From the IMG/VR virus record IMGVR_UViG_3300007609_000005, positions 62,001 to 126,000 of that record: DNA of 64,000 bases. One strand, written 5' to 3'. The position numbers were made by a program, and so were the translations under genes. Source of the stretch: a virus. Positions within the stretch are counted from its first letter, which is position 1; the number at the start of each line of letters is the position of its first letter. This document shows positions 24,540 through 33,054 of this stretch, one piece after another. The notes beneath the pieces are model-generated. The model saw only the letters and a list, made by a program, of their open reading frames with translations, was not told where the DNA came from and searched no databases.

Positions 24540-25004
24540 ATGAAACCATTGACAATGTATATTATTTGTGCGTTATTAATACTTGCAATAATTATAACTG
24601 TTATATCATATCAATCCAAAATTAATTCACTGAATAAAGAATATCATGGGTCAATATCAACTGTGAAAAACTACTTAAAAGACCAACGATCATTAAAGGT
24701 AGGTGATGTCGGTATTATTCGTAACTATAAATTGGAAGTCACATCCACCGGTGAAAATTTTAAAGTTGACTTTGAAGTTATAATAACTGATGTGAGTGAG
24801 AAAGATGCAAAAATTCAAATAACTGATATGTCAAGTGTTTATTCATATGCAAAAGACCCATCAAACCATCAAAGCATAATAAACTTTGTTGATAAAACTT
24901 GGGTATCAAAATCTACAATAAGTCCAATTATCGGAGCAAAATCATTAAGAAACGATAAGATAGAAAAGTTATTAAACGAATACGAAGATAAAGAAAATGA
25001 TTAA
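24540..25004 (+). CDS. Single-pass membrane protein, unknown function
   Basis: 154 residues. Residues about 4-24 (LTMYIICALLILAIIITVISY) form a membrane helix, with the remainder probably on one side of the membrane and strand-rich (LKVGDVGIIRNYKLEVTS). The end contains LRNDKIEKLLNEYED, similar to the small-protein tail. It overlaps the DHFR gene by eight bases. Confidence 0.65.
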   Translation: MKPLTMYIICALLILAIIITVISYQSKINSLNKEYHGSISTVKNYLKDQRSLKVGDVGIIRNYKLEVTSTGENFKVDFEVIITDVSEKDAKIQITDMSSVYSYAKDPSNHQSIINFVDKTWVSKSTISPIIGAKSLRNDKIEKLLNEYEDKEND

Positions 25005-25473
25005 ATTAGTAGTTGCAATGTCTAATAACCATGTAATTGGCAAAGACAATAAACTTATATGGAAACAATCCAATGACCTTAAAAGGTTCAAAGAACTTAC
25101 ATCCGGAAACACATGTATAATGGGTCGTAAAACATTTGAATCTATTGGAAAACCCCTTCCAAACCGAAAAAACTGCATCATTTCAAGAACACACCAGTCA
25201 ATAGAAGGGTGTCATGTATATGACTCATTGGAAGTTGCCTTACAAGACAACCCGGAATGCTTTGTTATAGGTGGTTCTACAATATACGAACAAACAATCA
25301 ATAAAGCAGATGAAATATATCTCACACTTGTTGATTGTGTAGTAGAGGGCGATGCATTCTTCCCACAATTTGAAGGATTCAAGATTGAATCCGAAGAACA
25401 ATACACAAAGGATGATAAAAACCAATATGACTACAAATTTATTAAATATACAAAAGAAAACAACAATGAATAA
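24997..25473 (+). CDS. folA: Dihydrofolate reductase
   Basis: 158 residues, normal length. IKLVVAMSNNHVIGKDNKLIW, NDLKRFKELTSGNTCIMGRKTFESIGKPLPNRKN and CFVIGGSTIYEQTI are the folate- and NADPH-binding motifs. Asp in the NDLKRF segment is the expected catalytic acid. It supplies tetrahydrofolate for thymidylate synthesis; no thymidylate synthase is in this window. It overlaps the upstream membrane gene and the next small gene. Confidence 0.93.
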   Translation: MIKLVVAMSNNHVIGKDNKLIWKQSNDLKRFKELTSGNTCIMGRKTFESIGKPLPNRKNCIISRTHQSIEGCHVYDSLEVALQDNPECFVIGGSTIYEQTINKADEIYLTLVDCVVEGDAFFPQFEGFKIESEEQYTKDDKNQYDYKFIKYTKENNNE

Positions 25474-25861
25474 CTCAACAGATGAAAACGATACTAAGAA
25501 ATATATGATGAAATTAAAATCCATCATAGTTCATAATATGAAGAATTCAGAATGGTCATTTGGCGATACAAATGATGAATTTGTATCAGAATACATAGAA
25601 ATATTTTACAACACCACATTTCAACAATGGAAGATTACAATATACACAAGTAAAGAACCAACAATCATAAATACCATAAATGCACCTCAATTATTCAATT
25701 GGTTCGAGTTTCATTATTACCGTGTTTTCTATATTGTTAAAAGTGCCAAAAACCACGTGAAAAGAAAAGAAGAAAAACGATTGGCCAAAATAACCAAATC
25801 CTTTATTGAGAATAACCAATCCGAAAATAGAAATGCTATATTTGAAGAATTACTAAATTAA
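25466..25861 (+). CDS. Small hypothetical protein with FEELL tail
   Basis: 131 residues from the ATG at 25466, which overlaps the DHFR stop. TTFQQWKITIYTSKEPTIINTINAPQLFNWFEFHYYRVF resembles the layout of the 5587 protein (KKWLIIIHKESK...), followed by basic helices and the ending NRNAIFEELLN. The two may be distant paralogues. Function unknown. Confidence 0.6.
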   Translation: MNNSTDENDTKKYMMKLKSIIVHNMKNSEWSFGDTNDEFVSEYIEIFYNTTFQQWKITIYTSKEPTIINTINAPQLFNWFEFHYYRVFYIVKSAKNHVKRKEEKRLAKITKSFIENNQSENRNAIFEELLN

Positions 25862-26704
25862 CTAGCCAACCTTTATCATTAAACAAGGTTGGTCGGTCCA
25901 ACATTCTGTCCGACTATCACGGTCAATAGTAGTCTCATTATTATATTCCAATAATTGAAATTCACCGATATATTTAGAACCCATAGGGTCAATAATCTCA
26001 TCTAGTACATCATAAAACCCATTAGGGTAATTCCTTTTGAATCTCAATAGATCCTCTTTTGTATCAAACCATTTATGCCCAGCTTGATCAAATTTGCTTT
26101 TGACAATTGGGTTTTTCTCAATATCTATTTCTTGACACCGTTTCTTAAAATCATCCAATGATAGATCTTTGGGTGCATCACCTGCATAATAATAGTCAAC
26201 CAATTTTTTTGTCAGTGAATCGATATCCAATGAGCGTACATTCAATTTATTATCAACTGTCCATAGTCCAACACCAAATGAACTCCATATATCACTTGAT
26301 GGTGTGAATGCAACCAAAGAATTTTCCTTTATCGGGATTACTCTATAAAGATTCTTACCATATACACTCAATCCATAATCCTTTGTCGAACATATAACAC
26401 TTTCTGACCTATTTGGCCACCCTTTCCATTCATCTATGAATAGTTGATATAATACCGGTGAATGCCTTGGACCCCTTTTATGTTTTTTTGGATCAATAAA
26501 CCTTACTGCAGAATCTGCATCGACCATCCGGTACATTTTAGTCTCACAATTTTCCCAATCATACCAAGGTGCATATTTATCAAGTGCTTCCTCTTTGGTC
26601 ATTTCAAGTTTTTCTGCACGGCTTTTATTTTTATAACCATACTTCTTCCATGGATCATTGGGGTTACTATCTTCATTCACAAATTGATCAAATTTAAATA
26701 TCAT
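25862..26704 (-). CDS. Internal-protein candidate, possible R-S-E type ADP-ribosyltransferase
   Basis: 280 residues starting MIFKFDQFVNEDSN. MYRMVDADSAVRF, NRSESVICSTKDYGLSVYGKNLYRVIP and a C-terminal RTECWTDQPCLMIKV recall the R...ST..E arrangement of arginine-type ADP-ribosyltransferases such as T4 Alt/ModA. The match is weak and the fold uncertain. The minus-strand element GAATATATA (26709-26717) lies four bases upstream. Confidence 0.55.
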   Translation of the reverse strand: MIFKFDQFVNEDSNPNDPWKKYGYKNKSRAEKLEMTKEEALDKYAPWYDWENCETKMYRMVDADSAVRFIDPKKHKRGPRHSPVLYQLFIDEWKGWPNRSESVICSTKDYGLSVYGKNLYRVIPIKENSLVAFTPSSDIWSSFGVGLWTVDNKLNVRSLDIDSLTKKLVDYYYAGDAPKDLSLDDFKKRCQEIDIEKNPIVKSKFDQAGHKWFDTKEDLLRFKRNYPNGFYDVLDEIIDPMGSKYIGEFQLLEYNNETTIDRDSRTECWTDQPCLMIKVG

Positions 26705-26708
26705 AACA

Positions 26709-26717
26709 TATATATTC
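26709..26717 (-). promoter_or_regulatory. Late-promoter-like element GAATATATA
   Basis: Minus-strand GAATATATA, four bases before the ATG at 26704. The same variant precedes the NUDIX-like gene at 47238. The rest of the roughly 200-bp gap before dnaK shows only an imperfect TGCC-TT inverted repeat. Confidence 0.45.
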
Positions 26718-26904
26718 AGTTATATGTTCCTCAATTAACCAAATGACATTTTGTCAGTATTATTCAATACATTTTTCACAAATTGTCTCATTTTTTTTAA
26801 TTTACATATAAACTTTGCCAACTTTAATGCATATATTACACATCGATGCCGTTGAAACCAAATGGCATTGAAATTGTACATAGAACATAAAAACAATATA
26901 AATT

Positions 26905-28785
26905 ATGAGTAAAGAAACAACAATAATAGGAATCGACCTCGGAACAACAAACTCTGCTGTATCCGTTGTAGAAAATGGAGAATCAGTTATCATACCCAAC
27001 AGTGAGGGCAAAAGAACTACACCTTCCATTATAGCATTCACCAAAGACGAAAGAAAAGTTGGTGATTCTGCTAAAAGACAAGCAGTTACCAATCCAGAAA
27101 AAACAATCTATTCAATTAAAAGATTTATCGGTAAAGATTTTACAAAATGTAAGGATGAAGTAAAACGTGTCCCATACAAAGTTACTAAGACCGGTAACAA
27201 CGTACCTGCTGTATCAATTGATGATAAGAACTATACACCTCAGGAAATTTCTGCAATGGTCTTACAGAAGATGAAAAAGACCGCAGAGGATTATCTTGGA
27301 CATGATGTTGAAAGAGCAGTCGTGACAGTACCCGCATATTTTGGGGATGCTGAACGACAAGCAACAATCGAAGCCGGTGAAATTGCCGGGCTTAAAATTG
27401 AGAGAATTATCAATGAACCAACTGCTGCTTCTCTTGCATATGGTCTTGATAAAAAGGCCAATGATACCAAGATCCTTGTGTTTGACCTTGGTGGCGGAAC
27501 ACATGACGTATCAATCCTTGATATTGGTGATGGTGTATTTGAAGTACTTGCGACCGAAGGAGATGTTCATTTAGGTGGAGATGATTTTGATAACAAGATT
27601 ATTGACCATATGGTTAATGATTTCAAATCACAACATAACTTGGATGTATCCAAAGACCCAATGGCACTACAAAGACTTAAAGAAGCAGCAGAAAAGGCAA
27701 AAATTGAGTTATCTTCATCAACATCAACAGATATCAATTTGCCATACTTGATGCCTGGTTCAGATGGTGTCCCTGTACATTATACATCAACGATGACCAG
27801 ATCAGACTTTAACAAGATCACATCTGACCTTGTTGACCGAGCAATTTCAAGTGCTAAGAAAGCACTGAAAGCCAAAAAACTAAAAAAGGATGATATCAGT
27901 GAGATTATCCTTGTAGGTGGTTCAACACGAATCCCTGCTATTCAAGAAGCACTTAAAAAAGAATTCGGCAAAGAACCAAACAAGAGTGTAAATCCCGATG
28001 AAGTTGTTGCTATGGGTGCTGCTATTCAAGGTGCTGTACTTACAGGAACAATAAATGATGTCCTCTTACTTGATGTAACACCACTCTCACTTGGTATTGA
28101 AACAATGGGAGGTGTTTTCACCAAATTGATCGAGGCAAATACAACCATCCCAACAAAGAAATCAGAAACATTTTCAACGGCTGCTGATAACCAACCATCG
28201 GTTGAGGTACATGTTCTTCAAGGAGAAAGACCAATGGCAAAAGATAATAAATCACTTGGTCGTTTCCACTTAGATGGAATTATGCCTGCCCCAAGAGGAA
28301 TTCCTCAGATTGAAGTTCTCTTTGATATTGATGCAAACGGAGTCCTATCTGTATCTGCAAAAGACAATGCATCCGGCAAAGAAAACCAAATCCGTATTGA
28401 AGGTGGTTCTCAATTATCAGAAGAAGAAATAGAAAGAATGAAGGCGGAAGCCGAAGAAAATGCAGAGGCTGATAGAGTTGAAAAGGAAAAAGTTGATAAA
28501 TTGAACACTGCAGATACTCTCATCTTCCAAACAGAGAAACAGATCAAGGAATTCGAGGACAAACTTGAAGATTCTGATAAAGAAGAACTAAATGAGAAAT
28601 TGGAAAGCCTCCGTGAATCATATAAATCACAAGATATTGATTCAATAGATGAATCTGTTGAGGCATTAAACACAACGTGGACATCCATCTCACAAAAATT
28701 GTATCAACAAACAGAGTCAACTGATACACCAGGAGAAACCGGTGATGATGACGTAACAGATGTTGATTTCGAAGAGGTGAAGTAA
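26905..28785 (+). CDS. dnaK: Chaperone DnaK (Hsp70)
   Basis: 626 residues, full length. [16 protein letters not shown] (phosphate 1), [16 protein letters not shown] (phosphate 2) and [13 protein letters not shown] (adenosine) mark the ATPase domain. [14 protein letters not shown] starts the substrate-binding domain, and the chain ends DFEEVK like bacterial Dna[16 protein letters not shown] has Gly where most have Asn. It is the first gene of a chaperone cluster with GrpE-like and DnaJ genes, so it can probably work without host partners. Confidence 0.96.
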   Translation: MSKETTIIGIDLGTTNSAVSVVENGESVIIPNSEGKRTTPSIIAFTKDERKVGDSAKRQAVTNPEKTIYSIKRFIGKDFTKCKDEVKRVPYKVTKTGNNVPAVSIDDKNYTPQEISAMVLQKMKKTAEDYLGHDVERAVVTVPAYFGDAERQATIEAGEIAGLKIERIINEPTAASLAYGLDKKANDTKILVFDLGGGTHDVSILDIGDGVFEVLATEGDVHLGGDDFDNKIIDHMVNDFKSQHNLDVSKDPMALQRLKEAAEKAKIELSSSTSTDINLPYLMPGSDGVPVHYTSTMTRSDFNKITSDLVDRAISSAKKALKAKKLKKDDISEIILVGGSTRIPAIQEALKKEFGKEPNKSVNPDEVVAMGAAIQGAVLTGTINDVLLLDVTPLSLGIETMGGVFTKLIEANTTIPTKKSETFSTAADNQPSVEVHVLQGERPMAKDNKSLGRFHLDGIMPAPRGIPQIEVLFDIDANGVLSVSAKDNASGKENQIRIEGGSQLSEEEIERMKAEAEENAEADRVEKEKVDKLNTADTLIFQTEKQIKEFEDKLEDSDKEELNEKLESLRESYKSQDIDSIDESVEALNTTWTSISQKLYQQTESTDTPGETGDDDVTDVDFEEVK

Positions 28786-28792
28786 GTTAAAT

Positions 28793-28820
28793 TGGCCGGG
28801 TACTTTATGGTATCCGGTCA
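28793..28820 (+). other. Stable hairpin after dnaK without T-tract
   Basis: TGGCCGGGTAC (28793-28803) pairs with GTATCCGGTCA (28810-28820), 11 pairs including two G-T, loop of six. It is followed by AAAATAAT, so it is not an intrinsic terminator on this strand. It may protect the dnaK mRNA 3' end or mark a processing point. A 24-codon frame (28807-28881) starts inside it; I give it little weight. Confidence 0.45.
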
Positions 28821-28950
28821 AAATAATACCAAGAAACGTTATAAATTCAGTGACAAATTCAAATATATCAAGAAAGATTAATGACTTTTTTGAAACTTAA
28901 TTGATACCCAACCTTATAAGAGTACATACAAAAAAGAATAAAAATCACAT

Positions 28951-29439
28951 ATGACAATTAAAGTTTATCCAGAAGACCTCATAAAATTAGGAGTATGGGA
29001 CTCTTATGTTTATTATGTTGTAGGATCAGAATCCGAAGCAGAAGAACAACTTAAAAAGAATGAAGAATTTGAAATCAAAGACACCGATGCATTGGTCATT
29101 GGACTATTGAAAGTTATCGAAACCAACAACCTCATTCACAGATTGAATGGTTATGTGACAGACTTCTTAACAAATAAGTCAAGTAAGATGCAGGGGAAAG
29201 CACTCATTCGCAAAAAACTCATACTCAGTGCCTTTGATAAGTTCCGTAACAAATACCCATCTTATTGGGATGCCCCAATAGATTACAAGAATGGCATTGA
29301 TAATATGGATAAGTATATTGAATCAGTTGTGGAAAAAATAGAGAATTTAGAAACACATAAAGTGACTATTCAATTCGGAACTTTTGAATACCTTAGTTCA
29401 AAACAAGTTAAAAAATTATTAGAATTCAATTATCAATGA
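28951..29439 (+). CDS. Hypothetical protein in chaperone operon
   Basis: 162 residues, soluble and helical, with no motif recognised (VYPEDLIKLGVWDSYVYYVVGS at the N-terminus, a long helical C-terminus). It overlaps the GrpE-like gene by ATGA, so its product is made together with the chaperone set and may be a cofactor or client. Confidence 0.65.
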   Translation: MTIKVYPEDLIKLGVWDSYVYYVVGSESEAEEQLKKNEEFEIKDTDALVIGLLKVIETNNLIHRLNGYVTDFLTNKSSKMQGKALIRKKLILSAFDKFRNKYPSYWDAPIDYKNGIDNMDKYIESVVEKIENLETHKVTIQFGTFEYLSSKQVKKLLEFNYQ

Positions 29440-29957
29440 TGGAAACAAAAAGCATTCAAAATATCCAAGATAAGATAACAGTAGACCAAGATGGAAATCC
29501 GGTCATTATCACTGACCAAGATGGAAACAAACATAATTTGCAAAAACTTCTTGATGATTATGCAAATTACAAAACCGAAGATCTTAAATTAAGGAACATT
29601 GCTGAGATTTCAAACATTAAGAAAAGAAAAGCCATTGAACTAAGAGATAGGACTGATAAGGTGAAGTTTGATTCACTTGAATCACTTATTGAATTAGATG
29701 ACGACTTTTACAAAGCATCTAAAATGCTCAATGATGAACAACTTGCAATCATCAAACCCTTTAACGATAAACTGAAAGGAATTCTAACCAAGAATGGTAT
29801 ATCTGATATAGAACCAAGTGAATATGATTCAGACCAACAAGAAGTAATTTCTGTTGTTCAATCAAACCAAAATAAGATTGATGTTATATCAAAAGGCTAT
29901 AAAATAGGTGAACATATATTAAGACACCCAAAAGTAGTTTTATTTAAAAATGCCTAA
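29436..29957 (+). CDS. grpE: GrpE-like nucleotide exchange factor
   Basis: 173 residues. LLDDYANYKTEDLKLRNIAEISNIKKRKAIELRDR fits the GrpE coiled-coil segment ('aefeNyrkR'). The C-terminus [38 protein letters not shown] matches the GrpE beta-domain ending 'V.qkGYkl.drvlRpA.V.V'. GrpE releases ADP from DnaK. The N-terminus is shorter and more divergent than usual. Position between dnaK and dnaJ supports the call. It overlaps both neighbours. Confidence 0.75.
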   Translation: MMETKSIQNIQDKITVDQDGNPVIITDQDGNKHNLQKLLDDYANYKTEDLKLRNIAEISNIKKRKAIELRDRTDKVKFDSLESLIELDDDFYKASKMLNDEQLAIIKPFNDKLKGILTKNGISDIEPSEYDSDQQEVISVVQSNQNKIDVISKGYKIGEHILRHPKVVLFKNA

Positions 29958-30402
29958 TGTCGATAGAACATTTGACTACAACCACCCAAGATTAGACAAT
30001 GGTCAATATAACAAAGCATCTATTATACACTATATGAATTTTGATAGATTCGAATCACTTGAACACTTAGACGAAGGCACATTCACTCTTATGTTTCATA
30101 GGATATACACTGATGTGTATTTAGATACACCCGAAATATTGAACAATAAGAAAGATAGATTGAATCTCTTCCAACTGTTATTTGATTGGGAGGAATTTTA
30201 TGACATAGCATATAAACAGGCCATAGAAAACAGTAACATATTTGATAATTTTGATCATGTTGATAAAGACATTAAACTTTTATACACGATATCAGATAAT
30301 CATGTTGGTAAAATATTAGAACAAACTATGAATGTTTTACAAGAAGATGTTAAAAAGGAAATAAGAAGATTGAAAATGCAAAAAATAACTGATCAGAAAT
30401 GA
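29950..30402 (+). CDS. Hypothetical protein in chaperone operon
   Basis: 150 residues, helical and rich in Asp, Tyr and Phe ([24 protein letters not shown]). It overlaps grpE by eight bases and dnaJ by ATGA. No family is recognised; the tight coupling suggests coordinated synthesis with the chaperones. Confidence 0.65.
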   Translation: MPNVDRTFDYNHPRLDNGQYNKASIIHYMNFDRFESLEHLDEGTFTLMFHRIYTDVYLDTPEILNNKKDRLNLFQLLFDWEEFYDIAYKQAIENSNIFDNFDHVDKDIKLLYTISDNHVGKILEQTMNVLQEDVKKEIRRLKMQKITDQK

Positions 30403-31460
30403 ACACAGAATATTATGATATACTAGGCGTGAATAAAAATGCCACAAAAGATGAAATTAAAAAAGCATATCGTAAGATGGCAGTTAAATATCATCCAGAT
30501 AAGAACCCTGATAATCCAGAGGCAGAGGACAAATTTAAAAAGGCTGCCGAAGCATATGAAGTTTTATCAGATGATAATAAGAAACAACAGTATGACCGAT
30601 TCGGTAAAGCCGGGTCCGGACAAGGCTTTGGTGGTGGATTTTCCATGGATGATATTTTTAGCCAATTCGGTGATATATTCGGTGGTGGTTTCGGTGGTGG
30701 TGGTTTCGGTGGACAAACTCACCGAAGAAGAAGAAGAGGTAACGACCTAAGAATAAACGTAGAACTTACACTTAATGATATTATAAATGGTTGCACAAAA
30801 AAACTAAAATACACAAGAAAAGTTGAGTGTTCAAGTTGTAATGGACAAGGTGGGACAGATGTGGTGAATTGTGGTCAGTGCAAGGGTTCTGGGCATGTTG
30901 TTTATACACAACAAACAAACTTCGGAACAATACAACAGTCATATACCTGCCCAAAATGTCAAGGTGAGGGAAACGAAATCAAAAATGTATGTGGTAGTTG
31001 TAATGGATCAGGAACAAAAAAGAGTACCGAAATAATTGAAGTTGAAATACCTAAGGGAGCAACTGAGGGAACATATTTAAAAAAGCCACTATCCGGACAT
31101 TACACGAAAAATGGAGATTTTGGTGACCTACATATACAAATATCTGAAAAACCTGAATTCAATTACATAAGAGATGGATTAAATTTAGTCCATATTGAAA
31201 CTATTTCAATTATTGATGCTATAATTGGATGTAAAAAAGAACTTACACTACCAGATGGAACAAAAACCACATATAAGATCAACCCGGGGACTGAACACGG
31301 ATCTGATGTCGTATTACGTGGAAAAGGGATTCCTGATGTCAATGGGCATTACCAACCAGGAGACATTGTTATACGTTTTGGTATAAATATCCCAACAAGT
31401 ATAACAAGAGAAGAAAGGGAATTAGTAGAACAATTAAGAAACCATAAAAACTTTAAATAA
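30399..31460 (+). CDS. dnaJ: Co-chaperone DnaJ (Hsp40 type I)
   Basis: 353 residues. The J domain ([32 protein letters not shown]) has HPD at about 34-36. A Gly/Phe-rich linker follows ([11 protein letters not shown]). Four zinc motifs come next: [24 protein letters not shown] and [10 protein letters not shown]-terminal substrate domain completes the protein. This is a complete type I DnaJ that should deliver clients to the phage DnaK. Confidence 0.95.
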   Translation: MNTEYYDILGVNKNATKDEIKKAYRKMAVKYHPDKNPDNPEAEDKFKKAAEAYEVLSDDNKKQQYDRFGKAGSGQGFGGGFSMDDIFSQFGDIFGGGFGGGGFGGQTHRRRRRGNDLRINVELTLNDIINGCTKKLKYTRKVECSSCNGQGGTDVVNCGQCKGSGHVVYTQQTNFGTIQQSYTCPKCQGEGNEIKNVCGSCNGSGTKKSTEIIEVEIPKGATEGTYLKKPLSGHYTKNGDFGDLHIQISEKPEFNYIRDGLNLVHIETISIIDAIIGCKKELTLPDGTKTTYKINPGTEHGSDVVLRGKGIPDVNGHYQPGDIVIRFGINIPTSITREERELVEQLRNHKNFK

Positions 31461-32128
31461 TGAGAGACTTATTCCATTTTGATATTGAAACAGCAGGAAA
31501 TTACCCCACTTGGGATGAATTTGAACTTAATGACCAAAGAGGTGCAGACCTATTCAGAAAGAAATATGATAACTATTGGATAGAAAGATATGATACAATA
31601 GAAGAAGCATATACTTCACTTGCACCAGTAGTTTCTACATTCGGTAGAATCTGTTGTATATCTTGTGGTTATTGGAGTGGCGATGAGAAACGTATAAGGT
31701 CATCCACTTCCACTACCAATGACGAAAAGGATATATTATTAGACTTTAAGAAAACACTTGAACAGATTGAAGTTAAGAACTTTGATCTCACTGGCTTTCG
31801 AATACGATATTTCGACATCCCATTTGTTTTACACCGAATGCACAAATATGACATAAAACCACCTTCAATACTTCAAATATATGATAAAAAGCCTTGGGAG
31901 ATGAGAGTCCGGGATATTTCGGATGATTGGAGGCAAAGTTTTGCACGAGCATTCTCATTCGATGAAGTGTGTTATGAGTTGGACTTGGAAAGTCCGAAGG
32001 ATGAAATTAATGGATCAGAAGTCCATAATGAGTTTTGGAAACAAACACCCCAATCACTTGAAAGAATAAAAGTATATTGTGAAAAGGATGTTTCTTCTTC
32101 CCTTGATGTTGAACGTAAAATGTATTAA
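31460..32128 (+). CDS. DEDD-type 3'-5' exonuclease related to PolB proofreading domains
   Basis: 222 residues. LFHFDIETAG (motif I DxE), TGFRIRYFDIPFVLHRM (motif II) and RIKVYCEKDVSSSL (motif III YxxxD) are in order. It resembles stand-alone PolB-like exonucleases and should act on single-stranded DNA or RNA ends. The start overlaps the dnaJ stop (TAATG), so it is part of that transcript. Confidence 0.8.
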   Translation: MRDLFHFDIETAGNYPTWDEFELNDQRGADLFRKKYDNYWIERYDTIEEAYTSLAPVVSTFGRICCISCGYWSGDEKRIRSSTSTTNDEKDILLDFKKTLEQIEVKNFDLTGFRIRYFDIPFVLHRMHKYDIKPPSILQIYDKKPWEMRVRDISDDWRQSFARAFSFDEVCYELDLESPKDEINGSEVHNEFWKQTPQSLERIKVYCEKDVSSSLDVERKMY

Positions 32129-32217
32129 TCATGACTGATTCAGCCACAGCAAGAGATAACTCCATAGTGTACTCGGAATATATTTTTAAAAGATTATAAT
32201 ATCCAAAGCAATAAAAA

Positions 32218-32568
32218 ATGAAAGGAAAAAAGAAATTTTTTTATAACGAAGAAGAATTAGATAGAATTCTAATAAACATAATAAACTCAGATAAGAGTTA
32301 CATCAAAAAGGTTAAAGCACTCGAAAAATATACCAAAAGTGCCAAGGAAAATCGATACGGTAAATGGGAATTGGGTGGTGCAGAAGAAATGGAACACATA
32401 TGTGAATATTTTGACTCTGAATATGAACTTATTGAACGGGGGCACCAACTTGAAAAGGAATCCAAAAAATCCGCAGATATAGATGTAACAAAGTTATGGG
32501 TCACAAAACCAGATGGAACTGAATATTGCCTTTGTGATAAACTATGGGAACGTAATCTTGAATTTTAA
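32218..32568 (+). CDS. Hypothetical protein
   Basis: 116 residues, charged and helical (YNEEELDRILINIINSDKSYIKKVKALEKYTKSA), with a short Cys-containing C-terminus (TEYCLCDKLWERNLEF). No family is recognised. The next small gene follows three bases later. Confidence 0.6.
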   Translation: MKGKKKFFYNEEELDRILINIINSDKSYIKKVKALEKYTKSAKENRYGKWELGGAEEMEHICEYFDSEYELIERGHQLEKESKKSADIDVTKLWVTKPDGTEYCLCDKLWERNLEF

Positions 32569-32571
32569 TAC

Positions 32572-32742
32572 ATGAGCAATGAAGGAGAATATAACCCAGA
32601 TAAAGAGTTTACCAAACATGAATTGGCATTAGAAGTGTTAAAACTTGTTAATAATTTCAAATCTGATAATTATGAACTTAGTGAAGATGATAAATTGGCA
32701 GTACTCGCCAAATTGGTCAGTAAAAATTTAGATAATAGGTAA
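32572..32742 (+). CDS. Small hypothetical protein
   Basis: 56 residues (MSNEGEYNPDKEFTKHELAL at the start), helical and charged, starting three bases after the preceding stop. Close spacing and uninterrupted charged-helix composition support coding. It ends VSKNLDNR. Function unknown. Confidence 0.5.
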   Translation: MSNEGEYNPDKEFTKHELALEVLKLVNNFKSDNYELSEDDKLAVLAKLVSKNLDNR

Positions 32743-32744
32743 TA

Positions 32745-33017
32745 CTACTTGCCATCAAGTATAGCATTAAGTTTATTATTTCTAGTAGCCTTTGCATCAA
32801 TCGTAAGCCAATGTACGCCTAGTTCAGTATACTTATCAAGTGCTATGACGTAACAGTTGTATGAATACCATTCTTCATTGGTTTCCTTAGAAATGTTGTG
32901 AATAATTGATGTTATACGAACTTTATTTTCACTAAATATTTCTTTAGTTGCATTTTCTCTGAAACTAAAGCTACAATCACAAATATCACCCACCATGAAT
33001 TTTGGTTTCTTTTCCAT
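32745..33017 (-). CDS. Small SH3-like protein with C-terminal KLNAIL tail
   Basis: 90 residues from the ATG at 33017; longer upstream frames run into ileS. KFMVGDICDCSFSF, VRITSIIHNI and EWYSYNCYVIALDK look like an SH3-type barrel. The end TRNNKLNAILDGK is a clear example of the recurring tail. It follows ileS on the same strand. Function unknown. Confidence 0.6.
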   Translation of the reverse strand: MEKKPKFMVGDICDCSFSFRENATKEIFSENKVRITSIIHNISKETNEEWYSYNCYVIALDKYTELGVHWLTIDAKATRNNKLNAILDGK

Positions 33018-33054
33018 ACTTACAAATATAAAAATTATTCTACAATTTCGAAAT

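Noticed and set aside
26780-26904. Inverted repeat before dnaK as a heat-shock operator
   Set aside because: Only an imperfect seven-base repeat is present, with no match to the CIRCE consensus.
28807-28881. 24-codon basic frame in the dnaK trailer
   Set aside because: It begins inside a stable hairpin and has no promoter or homology; kept only as a note under the hairpin.
32131-32199. 22-codon frame between the exonuclease and the 32218 gene
   Set aside because: Very short, with no coupling to neighbours, promoter or distinctive composition.
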